A stretch of 64,000 nucleotides of DNA from the NCBI RefSeq assembly GCF_021869535.1, contig NW_026262690.1:11085501-11149500 (forward strand). Reading direction: 5' to 3'. Positions 45,251 to 58,889 of this stretch are shown here, in pieces (the stretch's first letter is position 1; each line of letters starts with the position of its first letter). Below the pieces are notes generated by a model, which was not told the origin of the DNA, searched no databases, and saw only the letters and a program-made list of their open reading frames with translations. The DNA is from Mytilus californianus. Lineage: Eukaryota > Mollusca > Bivalvia > Mytilida > Mytilidae. Position numbers and translations under genes: made by a program.

Positions 45251-48079
45251 TTTGCCATAAAGACAACATTCTCTAATGGCGTGCACGTGATGACTGAACG
45301 ATATATGTTGATTGCATCTATATCATTGAAATTAAAATAAAGACACTACAGAAAAATTTGTAAAACATGTTTAATTATAAAAACAAGGTTATGTGATATG
45401 ATTTCAAATGATACAACGATACGTTAGATACAACAGGACGAGGATGTAAACAACAGTAGGTTACTGTATTGCCTTTAACAATGAGCAAGCGTCTGCTTTC
45501 TACTTTCACTTACATCTAAAAATTGACAAAGATGGTGGATAGAAAAATAACTTAATGGCAATAGAGATAATTTCAGCTTTCCAGCGTTCAACTTTCCGTT
45601 TCTATGTAGCAACATCCATCAGAATCTTGTATAAAGGCGTATAAATGACCAAGTTTATATGGCATTTAATGGCTTATATTTCCAGTCATAAAGGGACTAG
45701 TCGGCAGGAAGTGGGGGTGCATTAAGTCTCTATACCATGTTTACCCTTTACTGAAAAACAAGTCCAATGGGATGATCTCAGCTTTTGGAAACATTTTGTT
45801 TTAATCATAGGATCTTTAATAAAGTATGATTTGTCCCCATCTATAAGAAGATAGTGATGCAAACGTTGGCCATTCATTTTGATGAAATAAATTTAGAATC
45901 ATTGTTTAAATCTGTACTTAATTGAGATATAATTAATCCTAGTGGAAGTGTGCTGTTTCCTTTTCGGTTTCTCGTGTTTATTCGGGATTTTTCGTAAGAC
46001 ATCATACGAAAACATACGATTACCGACAAATATGATGATAAAGAAAACAAAGTCCTGCACCTATCATCTTTGATACCTCATCGGGTAGCACCTGTTTCAT
46101 ATAATCATGGAAAGAGGTTTCGTGGAGCTAAGCGATATTGCATGTACACTCTAACAGCTACTATAAGTATTATCATAATCTACTATACTAACCACTACTC
46201 CAATAAGACAGATATTAACGTCATGTTTTACTTTAGATAACTTTTATCCTACGGTAAACTTAAACCTGCACGTAAATAAAAAAAAAACCCTGAGGGTTTA
46301 TTGGCGCTTTGGCACTGCGTACATAAAAATTGTCTTCTTGTCAAAATAGGGCAGCTACAATTTTTGACTGCATTTCTGATTACGACATAGATCTTTTTTT
46401 CAAGAAAAAAAGCAGAAACACAAAACATTGAAACAAAAGTTGCATAATCTCATATTTAGTTCAGAAGTTATCAAATCCTTCCATCGATACTGTGAATAGC
46501 ATGCAGTCTCATTTCCTCGATTTATTCATTTTTGAAATTAAATTTTCATGCAAGCCGTCATTGTGTAAAATAAAATATCCAACAAAGCGAAATAATAAAT
46601 GCGATTTTTATATAACAATGACCGTCTGATCAGTACGTGTTGTTTTTTTGCGTAATTTAACAAGGGCATGACACTCAATTCTCTTGTACATGTAAATAAC
46701 AAGGCCTCTCATGATATTGCATATTATGTTCATACTTAACAGAATATAGACCAACAGATAAGCATTTTAATTACTCAATTGCTAAGCATGATCTTTTCAG
46801 ACAATTTGATATATGTTATTTAATTCTATGAGGGTATTGTCCAACCTAATTGTATGGTTATATTGTCAAATTTAAATGCTTTGTGTACTGATGCTATTGT
46901 TCTTTAGCTTCAAAAGCATTTAGACAGACGTAATTGCAAGCAATGTATAGTTCCATATTAAAGAATACAATATCATGAAATTCGTTTTGAAATTCTAAAG
47001 TTGGCAGCAAATTATACTACATTTGTTATATATACAGACCTCAGTTTTAAACCCAGTGTATTCATTTATATAACTGTGCGCATAGCTAATTGTATACTCC
47101 TTAATGACACACACTTAGAACCTGTTGATTTTTAATTATTTCATCTAAATTTCTGTTATAACCAATAAGTGTCTGTCTGTCATTTTAATCGAGTCAACAG
47201 TGAAATAGGATCAAAGCAAATTTCGTTAAAGTAAATACAGGTAACTATTCGTAGTACATAAAAAGGACAATGAAAAAGCAGATTTAATATTTATATAGAA
47301 AAACTAATTATATTTGTAACACCTTAATTTCAGATTTATTATTATCAATTCTTTATTATTAACTCTTTATAAGTATTCATTTCTTAGTTCTCTATTTGTA
47401 TGAAATAATGACATTTCGTAAAGGCTTGTATTGTTTCTTCTGAAATGCCAAGTATGTAGGTGACCTCTTCGTATCATCATCTAGTGTCTACGATATTCTT
47501 CGATATCAACAAATACGTATATACTATAGAATTGATAATTAGATGTTTTCAGCATGGTTCTGTTATATGTCCGAGGTCTATAATAATGGCCTGACAATGT
47601 CTTTAATGAATCAAAACAACGCAGAAGGACATTAAAATCATTATGAAAACACATATGACTTAATACACTTATTAATTGACTAAACAGAGGAAAGATTTTC
47701 ATATACCAACTAAGAAAATGATATATACAATGCTTAGTTTAAACTAAAATTGCAACAGTGCATATTTAAGCCTACAGAGCATATTACGGGGACTTTATGC
47801 ATAACATCAGTCACTATGAAATGATTTGTCAATGAACATTAATATTAAAGCTGCGGTTTATACAAAAGGAACAACAATTCTGAAATATTTACATTAAAAT
47901 TTACGAGGTTAACTTTCTGTGACCAATAAGTATTTATTCGAGTAGAGTGATTCTTGCCACAGTCAGTCATTTTGAATTTTGTGTCGTTTCATAAATGGTT
48001 ATCTTTGATGAGTTTGTGTATGCATAATGGCTGCAACAGGGCACTTAAGCAGTTATTGTTTTAGTTGAGTAATAATTAA
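45251..48079. other. Unannotated intron stretch
   Basis: 2.8 kb of AT-rich sequence without coding frames, palindromes or family members that I could recognise. Confidence 0.4.
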
Positions 48080-48330
48080 AGTTAAAACACAAAAGTAGAC
48101 GAAAACCTGACAACGTCACTGCACGAAACGAAAGTACGACCAAAAAACGCAAAAAAACCAAGTCAAAATACTACACAAACTAAAAACTGAGCAACACGAA
48201 CCCTACAAAAATTGGGGTGATCTCATGTGTTCAGGATGGTAAAGCAGATCCTGCTACACTTGTGAAACCTGTTATGTTGCTCGTAGTAATTGAAATTATG
48301 TGATAAGCCTCGGGAGAAGAGTACGGTTAT
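48080..48330 (+). repeat. Dispersed repeat family B, diverged copy
   Basis: GACGAAAACCTGACAACGTC, ACTGAGCAACACGAACCCTA, GGGGTGATCTCATGTGTTCA and GGTAAAGCAGATCCTGCTAC follow the family B order. Confidence 0.7.
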
Positions 48331-49079
48331 AAAAAGTAAGCGTATGAAATTACATTTGATCGAAATCATAATGAATTCCTTCGTCTCGACATAAATTAAA
48401 CTTGTATAAATTAGTACAGTTGTTAGTATAATCATACCATCATTGGAATTTGTAAAATTAGAAAAGAAAGATATTGGCACATAAAAACCTGCTCGATTTA
48501 TGTAAGGACATAAAAACTCAAGTACAACCTGTAACCAGTAAATGTAGGTAGTTCAATACCATTTTGGTTATTGTTGTAGTGATGAGGAATTATAACGACA
48601 TGACTTAACAGTAACCTTTATGACTCTGCAATGGCTATATAATTGTTATAATTCATAATACAGAAATATGACCTATTATACAGATAATTTGTATTATAAA
48701 TTTCAAGGATATAAACACAAAGAAAATCAAACTATGAAGTACGAAAGTAGCGTTTGAAATTATTAATTTTGATATCATGAGAAATAATTGAATAAGTGTC
48801 TTAAGGTTAACATTTCAACGTCTGTCGTATGTAGTGTCTTTGAATCAAGAGTTGTTAATACTTTGCCCTTTGGCGACTACTCCTCTTTCATACACATGTT
48901 AACTTCGTCATATCTAAAAGGAGACAAACAGCTCAATCCCTTTTATAATATAATATTCAACGCTTGATAAGTAATGATTTAATTAGTGCCATGTTTGATT
49001 GATAATCTGCGGTTACATGTATTGTTGTTAGCTGTTTTGTAAAAGTATAATATTATAAGTAAATAAGTCAAGAGTCTGT

Positions 49080-49330
49080 GATTAGGGGATTGTTGTTGGT
49101 TGCTATTTGCCTGATTTGTTTTTCGTTTTTTTTTTTTGTTGGTTTTTTACATAAATCAGTCCGTTGGTGTCTCTTTTGAATTGATTCACATTTTTTCATG
49201 CCGGAACCTTTTACTACTGACTATTGGAAATAATTTTGGTTTATTGTTGTAGGCCGTACAGTCTCCCATAATTGATTAGATCCCTGTCCTTGATGGCCGG
49301 TGGATAGTTATACCACATCTTCTTATTTTT
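49080..49330 (+). repeat. Dispersed repeat family A copy
   Basis: GTTGTTGGTTGCTATTTGCC, CAGTCCGTTGGTGTCTCTTT, TTGTTGTAGGCCGTACAGTC and TATACCACATCTTCTTAT. Confidence 0.7.
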
Positions 49331-49734
49331 ATAGACAATATTACCGTTTCTAATATATATAGAAAAAAGGCGAAAGGTACTTAGCAACACGAACCTATAG
49401 TTATTATTTCAACATGTTAAGAAATAAGACAAATTAATTGTGTTATCCCATACCATTTGTTCATGCAGAAATAGTTTAATGTTTTTTAAAGTATGAATTT
49501 AGTCTAAGAAACGTGATTTTTTTAAATATACTTTTCAATCAATTACTATTTAGATAATCATTTCAGAATCATTAATCATATGTTATATAAAACTTAAATT
49601 TTGTTGAAAATTCCAACATTCTACAGTGGTTTAAATACTCTTGCAGGATGTCTCAAGAAACACTAATTGCATCACTGTATGATTCCGATTAAATAAGTCT
49701 AAAATTGTATCCTTTAAAATCAGCATCGGTTTTT

Positions 49735-49860
49735 GTGGGGTTCGGTTTGCTCAGTCTTTGGTTTTCTGTCTTGTGTTTTGTATACTGTTTTTATTGTTTT
49801 TCGTTTTTTGTCATGGCATTGTCAGTTTGATTTTGACTTATGGGCATGAATATCCCTTTG
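49735..49860 (-). repeat. Dispersed repeat family B, inverted fragment
   Basis: Read in reverse it contains AAACTGACAATGCCATGACA and an AGACAGAAAACCAAAGACTG-like block of family B, with the ends missing. Confidence 0.5.
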
Positions 49861-50336
49861 GTTTCATTAACATCTCGATAACAAGTAATACATTTTCGTT
49901 GCAATTTGGACAACAGGAAGGTGTCTACCTTACTTGATAAAGGCTTTATCACAAGAAATTGATTAATTAAAGATATCATAGTTAACAATTTTTTCATATC
50001 AATATCAACGTAAACAAACTATGTCAGTGACCTTGACACGAGTTATTAATAATAAAAAAAATGTCGCTTAATGAATTTTATGCGCCTTCCTGGAATTACC
50101 TTCATCGGCAACAGTCAATTCTGCAACGTTGAATTTATAAATACTTGAAGAGCTATCTGACCAAAAAGGGCATAAAGAAAAATAATAGCAAAAGTTACAA
50201 ACGGTCAACTTTGCATGATGATCGTTTTGCAGTCTGATAAAATTATGGTCATAAAATATTCGTATAATTACAACAATGCAGCAATAACTGGGTGGTACAT
50301 TCTTGATATCATCATGTCATCCATTCTGTGATGATT

Positions 50337-50366
50337 GAACAGTATACTACTGTTGCCTTTATTTAA
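50337..50366 (+). mobile_element. Family C 3' terminus, about 30-bp remnant
   Basis: GAACAGTATACTACTGTTGC followed by CTTTATTTAA is the extreme 3' end only, an extreme case of 5' truncation. Confidence 0.6.
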
Positions 50367-51689
50367 AGATATGACACTCGCGTTAGAAAATTTAACATAT
50401 GGAATTATTTGATTAAAGCAAAATATTGAACTTAAAATTATTTTGTTAATATGATTTCAACGAGATAGGATCAGATTTGTTTCCAATAATGCTGATTTGT
50501 CGCGGAAAATGGTTGCTTTTCTGATCATCAGTTAACTAAAATAACCCTATAGAAATCCCTGATAGACTATGTAATATGATTATGACAGTATGTGTGTCAG
50601 TGTTTGTTTCTTATTCCTATTCATACAATATGACTAAAACATATATTCTTATGCGGATAAAACCATAGATAACATAAATCGTTGGAGTTTACACATTAAG
50701 ATCATCGACATCGAATTTATCAAGTTTCTGTTCTAATGATTTTATATTGAATTTTCTACTGTGTAATAGTATTGTTTTCTATTATCTATTGGACATTTTA
50801 ACGTCTTGTTAATACGTTTTTGTCACTAACAAGACATATAGGTTCACCAACGGAATTATCAAAAGTAAGACGAAATCAAGGGAATGTTTTAAAAAATCAA
50901 ATGACGAACGCAGACAGACAAAATCATTGACAACAGAAAATAAAAACAATCCAGAAAACAATTAACAAAAAAACTGTGTATAAAGCAAACTATATATAAA
51001 TTGTAATCAGTTTGTACCGATCATTTAATTAATACGATATCATATACTTTTACATCAAATCTTTATGCACGAATCCATTTATCACAAAAAGGTGTATGGC
51101 GAACAAATATATTGAGATATAATATATTTGTTAAGCTGTCAAATTGTGTAACTATATATCTCTGCATTATCAGTGTTTCTGTTTCTATATACTTGCCGAA
51201 CCATGTAATGATACCTTGCTGATCTCAAAATTAGATGTCTGGTATTTCATTTTAATTTTGTATAAATTAACTTTTGATCATATAATACGGTGGTGCAGCA
51301 AATTGGATATAACACTTGTCAACAAAGACATTAAGGTAGTTTTGTACGTGTACTGATTATGTTGGTTTTCAGTAATTGTTCTGTTAAGATGTTGGTCTCT
51401 TCATAGAGCACATGTTAGCGCACCTGCTTTAAGCAACTGAACGTCAAATTCAGGTAGACGAAATTTGGATCATTTTTTTACAAGTTATCATTTTATCCTA
51501 GTATTCTTAATTTGACATGTTTACTCAAGATACAACTAAACTATGTTTTAATTGCAAAAGTGTTTGTTATTGCGATCTTGAATATGTTATCGAAACATAA
51601 GCGGCTGAGTTGACGCAGTTCCACTAGTAAATTAATTTATTTATGATGGTCCTTACTGAAAGCAACCTCAAACTACGCCTTCAAACTAG
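50367..51689. other. Unannotated intron stretch
   Basis: AT-rich. A faintly tRNA-like run near 51398-51470 (CATAGAGCACATGTTAGCGC) cannot be folded into a cloverleaf. No gene was found. Confidence 0.4.
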
Positions 51690-51995
51690 TTTAACCCCGC
51701 CACTTTCTGTATGTGCCTGTCACAAGTCAGGAACCTGTAATTCAGTGGTTGTTGTTTGTTGCTGTGTTTCATATTTGTTTTTCGTTCATTATTTTGTACA
51801 TAAATTAGGCCGTTAGTTTTCTCGTTTGAATTGTTTTACATTTGTCATTGCGTTGCCTTTTATAGATGACTATGCGGTATGGGCTTTGCTCATTGTTGAA
51901 GGCCGTACGGTGACCTATAATTGTTAATTTCTGTGTCATGTTGGTCTATTGTGGAGAGTTGTCTCATTGGCAATCATGCCACATCTTCTTTTTAT
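51690..51995 (+). repeat. Dispersed repeat family A copy
   Basis: TTTAACCCCGCCACTTTCTG, CACAAGTCAGGAACCTGTAA, TTCAGTGGTTGTTGTTTGTT, GGCCGTACGGTGACCTATAA and GGAGAGTTGTCTCATTGGCA, ending ATGCCACATCTTCTT. A well-preserved copy. Confidence 0.8.
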
Positions 51996-53008
51996 ATCAG
52001 AATGCTTGACATGCTTAACATGTGGTGTCATTTTTATTATTAGTTATATACTGCAACGTCTTCTCAATTGTCTTCTTCAATCTTTTTTGTTGGTGTGTTT
52101 TTTTTGGTTTTTTTTTTGTTCTTCTTCGTTTTCTATCTTATTAATTTTAGAAGCCTTCCTATTTGTTTTGAAATGAATAATTTAGCTAGAGTAACTTATT
52201 GATAGTTGATCTGATTTTTGATTTTTATCGTGCATGTAAAGAAATGAAGGCTATTATATGCTATATATTAGTTTAAAGGACTATTTCTATTGACTGTGAT
52301 TATGCACAGTTATTTAACTGTCACACGAAATTAAAGTTAATTTTGTTTTTGATTCTGTCGGTCTGTTATATGCAGTGTTAGTATTATTTACCTTTTCATA
52401 TTGTGCTAGGCAGATGAAAAATATGGTTGTAGATATAAATATTTAAATATTTAAAAAAAAACATATTAATTCAGTTACATAATAAAAGGTGACAAGGGTT
52501 ACTGCTTTATTGAAAACTACATAATTTTGTGTTTAACCAAAGTTAAGTTGAGGAATCGATCTGATCTATCAGTTAAATGGTAAAAATATTTGATACTTTA
52601 AAAAGATCATAGTTTCAATGTGAATTAAAATGTAAGAGATTGTATACGAATAAATCGCAAGAAGCATTTATCAAACACACTCAACCAAATACTAAGCTGC
52701 TCCTATATTCAATTTAGCTTCAATATCAATATTTTGCGAACCACGGTTGATGCAGTTACTGAAACAAAGAAACGTATAAAATTATGTTATGGTTTGTATC
52801 TGCTATATATTCCTTAACACTTACTCATTCAATGCGCAATCAGTTTTGAAATCGACAACACCTTAAAGTTATCAATAGTTCAATTAATATGACATTAACA
52901 GATATATTAATAGTAATCAAATAAACTTCTTCAGTTTCTTTATTATCCTTCTCACTTGTTTATTTATTGTCGATGCACTTGCTATATTAACTTGTTTATG
53001 GTAATATA
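51996..53008. other. Unannotated intron stretch
   Basis: AT-rich. No recognised content. Confidence 0.4.
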
Positions 53009-53214
53009 GGGTTATTGCATGAATATTGGGGAATATTGTCCCGAGTAGAATTTTATATTGCACGAGCTTGGGAGTGCAATATATGTTCTACGAGGGACAA
53101 TATTCCCCAATATTCATGCAATAACCCTTTTATTGTATAGCAATATAATATTTGAATTAATTGCACGCTAACTTTTGGTTACTTTCTGTGGGAAATATTA
53201 TATTGCTATGCAAT
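53009..53214. mobile_element. Double foldback element
   Basis: A first hairpin, 53009-53127, has perfect 34-bp arms (GGGTTATTGCATGAATATTG...; inverse at 53094-53127). Pairing then continues through TAGAA and ATATTGCAC to a 10-base loop. A second hairpin follows at once: ATTGTATAGCAATATAATAT at 53132 pairs with its inverse ending at 53214 (21 of 22 positions). Noncoding. Confidence 0.85.
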
Positions 53215-53968
53215 AATAAAAAGTTCTTTGACTTTTAAATTCTTCTGAAAAATATTTTTGCTTGAAAGTTGAATATTTTTTTTCTTATTTTGTTTCTTTA
53301 GTGTTTCGATTTTCATTTTCTCTTTGACTTATACTATTTGTTGGGTCTTGATATCATCTTCTTTTTTTTTATTTATCAAAATGACTGCATATCCTTACTT
53401 ATAAGTTTATTATAGTTATATATATTTCTTCAGTGGAAACCAAAATTTACCATTCTCGAAACATACTTGCAGTACTTTTTTTCTATTTTGTTGACGTTCT
53501 TAACATGAATGAAATGTTTGCCACCAAATAGTAAGCAAGAAACCAAAATAAAACAACTAGAATATTGGAAGTTGACGAATGTATCTACAATATGAAAGCT
53601 ATTGATTCCTCATCAATACCCAATTTCCACAATGAAACTTAAGGTTCATATATAATAAAGTAAAGTAACAGAATGAGGTTCCTAAATAAGGATAGGTACC
53701 TGATAATGTGATAGTTTTTGAGTATTGATATCTTTAAAAAAATTAGGTATATGTTGCAAATAAAACTAATCCTAAATATAGGTAACATTAGCGTTTGCTG
53801 AACCAGAAGAATTGTATTTTTACGTAACAAACACTAATTGAAAAACAACAAACAGTTTGCAATCATTGTGTCTCTTTTGTCAGTGTTATATATCTCATCG
53901 TAAATTTCAAAACAAAAGAAATTGTACAACAAAAATACTTTTTGATATTCACCAGTAAATGCATTTTA
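53215..53968. other. Unannotated intron stretch
   Basis: It includes a degraded retroelement tail at 53490-53545 (AACATGAATGAAATGTTTGC). Otherwise T-rich, with nothing recognised. Confidence 0.4.
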
Positions 53969-54357
53969 GTCTGAAACGGTCATTTTGATCTGAACAGGAC
54001 CTGAAAAGTCTGAACAATAAATTACTCAGTCGTGTTCAGCTTTTCAGTCAATTTTCAGACCAATCCACTGTGGTAAATTCAGTACTATTCAGACAGATCC
54101 CTTGCAGTCAATTCAGTACTGTTCAGTAGCATTTCAGACAATTCAGAATAATGTTGATGTGTACAGGTAAATAACAGTTAGTGAACAGTCTGAACATAGA
54201 CTGAACAGATTTTAATTGACTGTAAGCGAAATGTCTGAACAGTGTTGAGTTTACCGCAGTAGATGAATCTGCAAATTAACTGAAATACCGAAAAAGACGT
54301 AATAATTTATTGTTCAGTCGTTTAAGAGCTGTTCAGATCAAAATGACCGTTTGAGAT
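53969..54357. mobile_element. Foldback MITE family G, complete copy
   Basis: About 389 bp. The outer 29 bases of the left arm (CTGAAACGGTCATTTTGATC, then TGAACAG) pair with the right end (CTGTTCAGATCAAAATGACC, then GTTT). Complementarity continues with interruptions for about 150 bp on each side (for example GTTCAGACA / TGTCTGAAC). The element is dense in TGTTCAG/CTGAACA words. Noncoding. Half copies lie at 40767-40897 (left) and 62670-62815 (right). Confidence 0.85.
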
Positions 54358-56040
54358 CAAACTTTGTTTACTAGTGATGTGTATGAGGAGGCAATCATAA
54401 TCTATAATTAGTGACCAATAATATGACAAAATGTATTTAGATCTGCGTATTTGTCGGGTTTTTTGGATGATGTTTAGTTTTTATTCACAATGTAATTGGT
54501 TTTATTACTCTTTGTTTTCTTTTTTGTGTGTATATGGAAAGGAGGGGTCTAAGTATCCTATGGGTTTAAGGCTCATCCAACAATTCTTTAAGTTTATACT
54601 TATTTTATCTGTATTATAACATATCAACATCTAATTTATGTTAATATTTTACATTCGTTATGAGCTCATCGGTAAAACAGTAAACAAAAACATTTCCAAA
54701 AGATTGCAAATCTAACTTTTTTTGTTAAATATTGTATTATAGAAGATAGTAAATCTGCTTCATAACATTACGAATATTTTAGGAAATAGGAATGGTAATT
54801 TCGTAAAATCAATTTATTTTCAAAATTACTGCTGTTATTTTTAATGCACAGGATATAATATGATAGCAGGTATATAAACATTAGATTTAATCGTGAAATA
54901 ACTTTCCTTAGACTTACATTATATGTTTATATGAATGATAAATCATATTTTGTATACAATATACTGAGCTTTAATATTTGTTGTTTGTATGCAACATGTT
55001 TCTACATAAATACCCAACCCAGTAAGTCCTGTCTCAATTGATCTAATTACAAATAACACTGACCTATCGTTTGTTTTTGCAATGGCGTCGTCCGTGTATT
55101 TTCGACTTTTGTTGTTGATATTGTCCCTTTGATATTGTCTGTCCCTATATCTTTTAACACTATTTATGCACTACTTGAAATGAATCAAGTTTGAAAGACA
55201 TATTGTGTACCTATCGTTTTATAAAAAAATAGATATCCAAAAACTATGTACTAGCTTTAAAATTCGATAGTCGAAATGTATTAGAAGAAAGAAAAAGCAA
55301 TTGACTAAGTAATTGCAGTATGCAAGAGACTAAACCAGCCAGGTAAACTAATCCGCTTCTGGATGTTTGACATTATCATACAATGTATTAAACTTCTCGC
55401 CTTTTCTTTGGTGAAAGGTATCAATATGGGGTATTACTATTGTCTCTATTCATACTCTTCACAGAAGTGACCCAGCGTGCCACCATCTGAATGATCCGGA
55501 TAATTGTAGAAAGCTGAAAATGTATGTCTCATTCATGACTTATGTAGCCAATATTTCCATGATCAGATAATGAAGATAACTTTTCGTTTCAAATTATATG
55601 AAAAACAAATCCAAGTTTATTTTAAATCTAGTGAACATTTTAAATAAAATTTAATTATATGTCATTATACCTAGTATATTTGATATCATTAACCCTGTTA
55701 GACTCCTATTTAGACGCGTTACCTGAAATGAATTGCATTTGTAACCCTTTAACACTCTCAAAAGTATTTAATCTGAATAATCGAAAGAAACATTATCAAA
55801 GGCGTCACGCATTGCTGCTCTGTTAAACATATTCTGTGTTTTAATTCAGGTTAGGATTAAAATGATGTACTTGTTAAAGGTCGAAATAGTTTATCATATT
55901 ATAACATCGTAAAGTTCAATGTTAATCGAAAATGGAATATGGGCTGCGATATTTAAAATCTTGAGTAAATATCACTTACAAAATACTCCTATTGCGTATT
56001 TATTTTAATGAACATTGTCAATTTGCTCGAAAATACCATA
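54358..56040. other. Unannotated intron stretch
   Basis: AT-rich. No gene or recognised repeat. Confidence 0.4.
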
Positions 56041-56118
56041 GTTCAATTATACATTTCGTCCTGAATAGGCATGAAAATATTAACACTGGAAGTTAAGTAA
56101 AACATGATCAATCAATCA
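56041..56118 (+). repeat. Retroelement 3' tail with ATCA repeats
   Basis: TTCGTCCTGAATAGGCATGA, ACTGGAAGTTAAGTAAAACA and TGATCAATCAATCAAA are a degraded copy of the tail seen at 8030-8096. Confidence 0.65.
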
Positions 56119-56854
56119 AAAGATATATTAAGTCTTGAACCAATTTTACAACCACGTTGAATGTGCGCAGATATTGCGGTAATGAAGTTTAATACAATTA
56201 ACGCTAATTTTAGGATAAGTGCTAAAAATTTTAAGTCTCATAACAGGTTATTCACAAAGCGTCATGTAGGAAGATTATGTGTGCAAGGTGAACACCTAGA
56301 TGGTAAATAAGCTACATATAAGGATATTTTTGTGCAAACAATTTGAAGAAAAATAAATTGGAAACACTGAAAAGACTAGTTTCCAAATATTGCTTTATAC
56401 AGCTTTAATCTCTATAAACAATTTAAGGAATAGCTGTACAAACACTCTGTCTATGAAGAAATAATATCGAATATTTGGTGCACACTGAATAACCCGCATA
56501 GCATGTTATCTAAAAGTGTGCACCACATTTTTGAGGTAATTTCGAATAGACAGAAAAAATATTAATCATTCCTTATAATTTTATTCTAAATTGCATTTAT
56601 AAGGAGTAATTCATGAAAAAACGTTGATGACGTCACAGTCACATGACACAATTATGTCTATGAGCTGATAGACAAAACACTTTCATCCAATCAGAAGATG
56701 TGTTACATTCAAAATTTAATTATTCAACCATATAGCAAAAGATATATATCAAAACAAATAATAAAGGTTTTTTTCGCATTAAAAACAGGACCGAACCGAT
56801 GCGTATTTTTTATTTCTCTTTTCCCTTTTGGCTATAATTCGTGTTGTATTGGGG
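56119..56854. other. Unannotated intron stretch
   Basis: Imperfect inverted words around 56470-56540 (TGGTGCACACTGAATAACCC / GTGTGCACCACATTTTTGAG) suggest a decayed foldback. No gene was found. Confidence 0.4.
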
Positions 56855-57115
56855 GACTTGGTTGCCGTGTGGTCTTAGTAGTCCAACCACTGTATCAATA
56901 GCCTATCAACACTGAGGCTGTGAGTTTGAATCTCGCACATAGCAGGTGTAATAGACTCCAAACTTTATTGACTTGGATTGTCAGTATTCCTTCCAAAGGT
57001 CGGTGGTTCTCTTCAAGCATTCAAGCTTTCTCCACCAATAAAACGGAACACCAAGAAAAAGCCAATAGTGCTAAAAGTGTTGTTAAACATAAATCAATAA
57101 ATCAGTCAATCGTGT
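56855..57115 (+). repeat. tRNA-derived SINE with ATCA-type tail
   Basis: The head contains an A-box-like GCCGTGTGGTCTTAGTAGTC and, about 50 bp on, a B-box-like GAGTTTGAATCTCG, in the correct order. The body has GGTCGGTGGTTCTCTTCAAG and CTCCACCAATAAAACGGAAC, a conserved central and 3' region seen in molluscan SINEs as far as I recall. The end is TTGTTAAACATAAATCAATA / AATCAGTCAATC. About 260 bp, probably near full length. Confidence 0.72.
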
Positions 57116-57568
57116 TGTAGTTGAGATATTTAAGTCATTATCAAAACTGTAAAATATAATAAACAATTTTGCAATATATTACAATTAAAGAGCAGGCAAA
57201 ATCTATAAAAAATGTATGATATAATATCAACTGCAACTCATATATGAAGCTTTTTAATGATTATAACTGAATGAGCATACACAAAGAAATGAATGATAGT
57301 CAATTTACAACAATAACAGATTGCTTATTAGTTTATTATTTTTACGAAGAGTTATCGCTAGTTATATTTTTTGTTAGTTAGTGGTGCAATTGTGTTTATA
57401 ATAAGTAAATAGATCGCTGAAATTTCATTTGATTGTATTGTTTTTGATTTTAAATAATCTCTGACTGTTTTGTTTCATTTCACATATATTTGTTATATAA
57501 AAGTTTTTTCATTGATGAAAGCTATCTAATAAACTATAAATGCTAACAATATTTGCATTGGTCTTTTC
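57116..57568. other. Unannotated intron stretch
   Basis: AT-rich, with nothing recognised. A 31-bp tail of family A (GATAGTTGTCTCATTAGCAA) follows at about 57569-57600. Confidence 0.4.
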
Positions 57569-57659
57569 TTTGGAAGATAGTTGTCTCATTAGCAATCCAC
57601 ATGCTGAGTGCAATACAAGTACTCAAGATTCCTAGTAAAATGTAAAACTAGTCTCTTAT

Positions 57660-57812
57660 TAACCAATTTCAGAAAAAAGAAAAATAACAAAAATACCGAA
57701 CTCCAAAGAAAATTCAAAACGGAAAGTCCTTTATCAAACGCCAAAATCAAAAGCTCAAACATATCAAACGAATGGAAAGCAACTGTCATACTCCTGACTT
57801 GGTACAGGCATT
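57660..57812 (-). repeat. Dispersed repeat fragment (ACCGAACTCC type)
   Basis: AACAAAAATACCGAACTCCA, AAACGGAAAGTCCTTTATCA, AACGCCAAAATCAAAAGCTC and ACTCCTGACTTGGTACAGGC. The end (reverse: GCCTGTACCAAGTCAGGAGT) uses the same module as families A and D. Confidence 0.65.
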
Positions 57813-58889
57813 TTCTTATGAATCACCTAACCATTTTTTTCTTCATAAATGATTAAAAATTTAAAATTCTGACAATATTTACACTAAATGGTATGTAATG
57901 AAGCAATGTCTTGTTGTTATTAAGTGCCTGTCTTTGTAAGATACAGGCAATTTAGAAAAAAATTCAATGGTCGAAAAAAACCCACCGACCTAACCAACCT
58001 ATTTTGAAGGTACCCTCATCCTGAATTAGAAATGGTAGGTCTTTCGTTTCTGTGTGTCTGGTAATTCAAGAAATATCTAGATAAATTTTCGTTAGAATGA
58101 TAGCAAATTACAGAGTTATCTCCCCTTAATTGTTAATTTCTAGTGCATTTTCACCAAATTATATCTTGAATTACCAGAACAGGGAAAGGAAACGAATGTT
58201 ATATACATGCAACATTATACATTCTGAACCTAAATTAATGTAAAGCTGAGTGCATTTTTGTTTGTCATGTTTTCACCACTACCTGATTCTTAGGCAGATT
58301 GGCACTTAAATTATCTATGTTTTTATACATTTTTCATCTAAACTTTTGATTTTGTGTTGTTCATTGTATATAATTTTCATTTAGAAAAACAAGTTTAAAA
58401 TCGTTAAACATTTATGGTATTGAAGTACATTAATTTTGAATGCAACACATTGTTTTGGTTTGATTTAAACCTAATTAAAAAAAAAGAATATTTGAGTATG
58501 AAAAGAGAACCATCGATCTAATAAATACATTTTGATATAGTTTGTTGAGGTATGCTCATGTGTTCAATATTGTTTTGGAAAAAATATTATTTTGTCACGT
58601 TACTATTTAATATTTTGTTAATGATCATAAACGTAGGTGTACAGCTTTATGAAGTTTTCATCCAGTGGTGAACATGGTATAATGTAACATGTAAATAGGA
58701 AATCAGAAATTCTTCGTCAGAGATTTCATTTAAATGTTCCTGAATATTAACTTTATGGATTTACAATATACTAAGATAAATTTGCAATTTTCCCCTTCAT
58801 TGACATTTGCTACGAAAAGGCAAAATGAACAATGTTAAAAAATAAAAAACTAGATTACAATTTATTTATATTTATCAAAGAAAAAACTT
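57813..58889. other. Unannotated intron stretch
   Basis: AT-rich. No recognised content. Confidence 0.4.
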
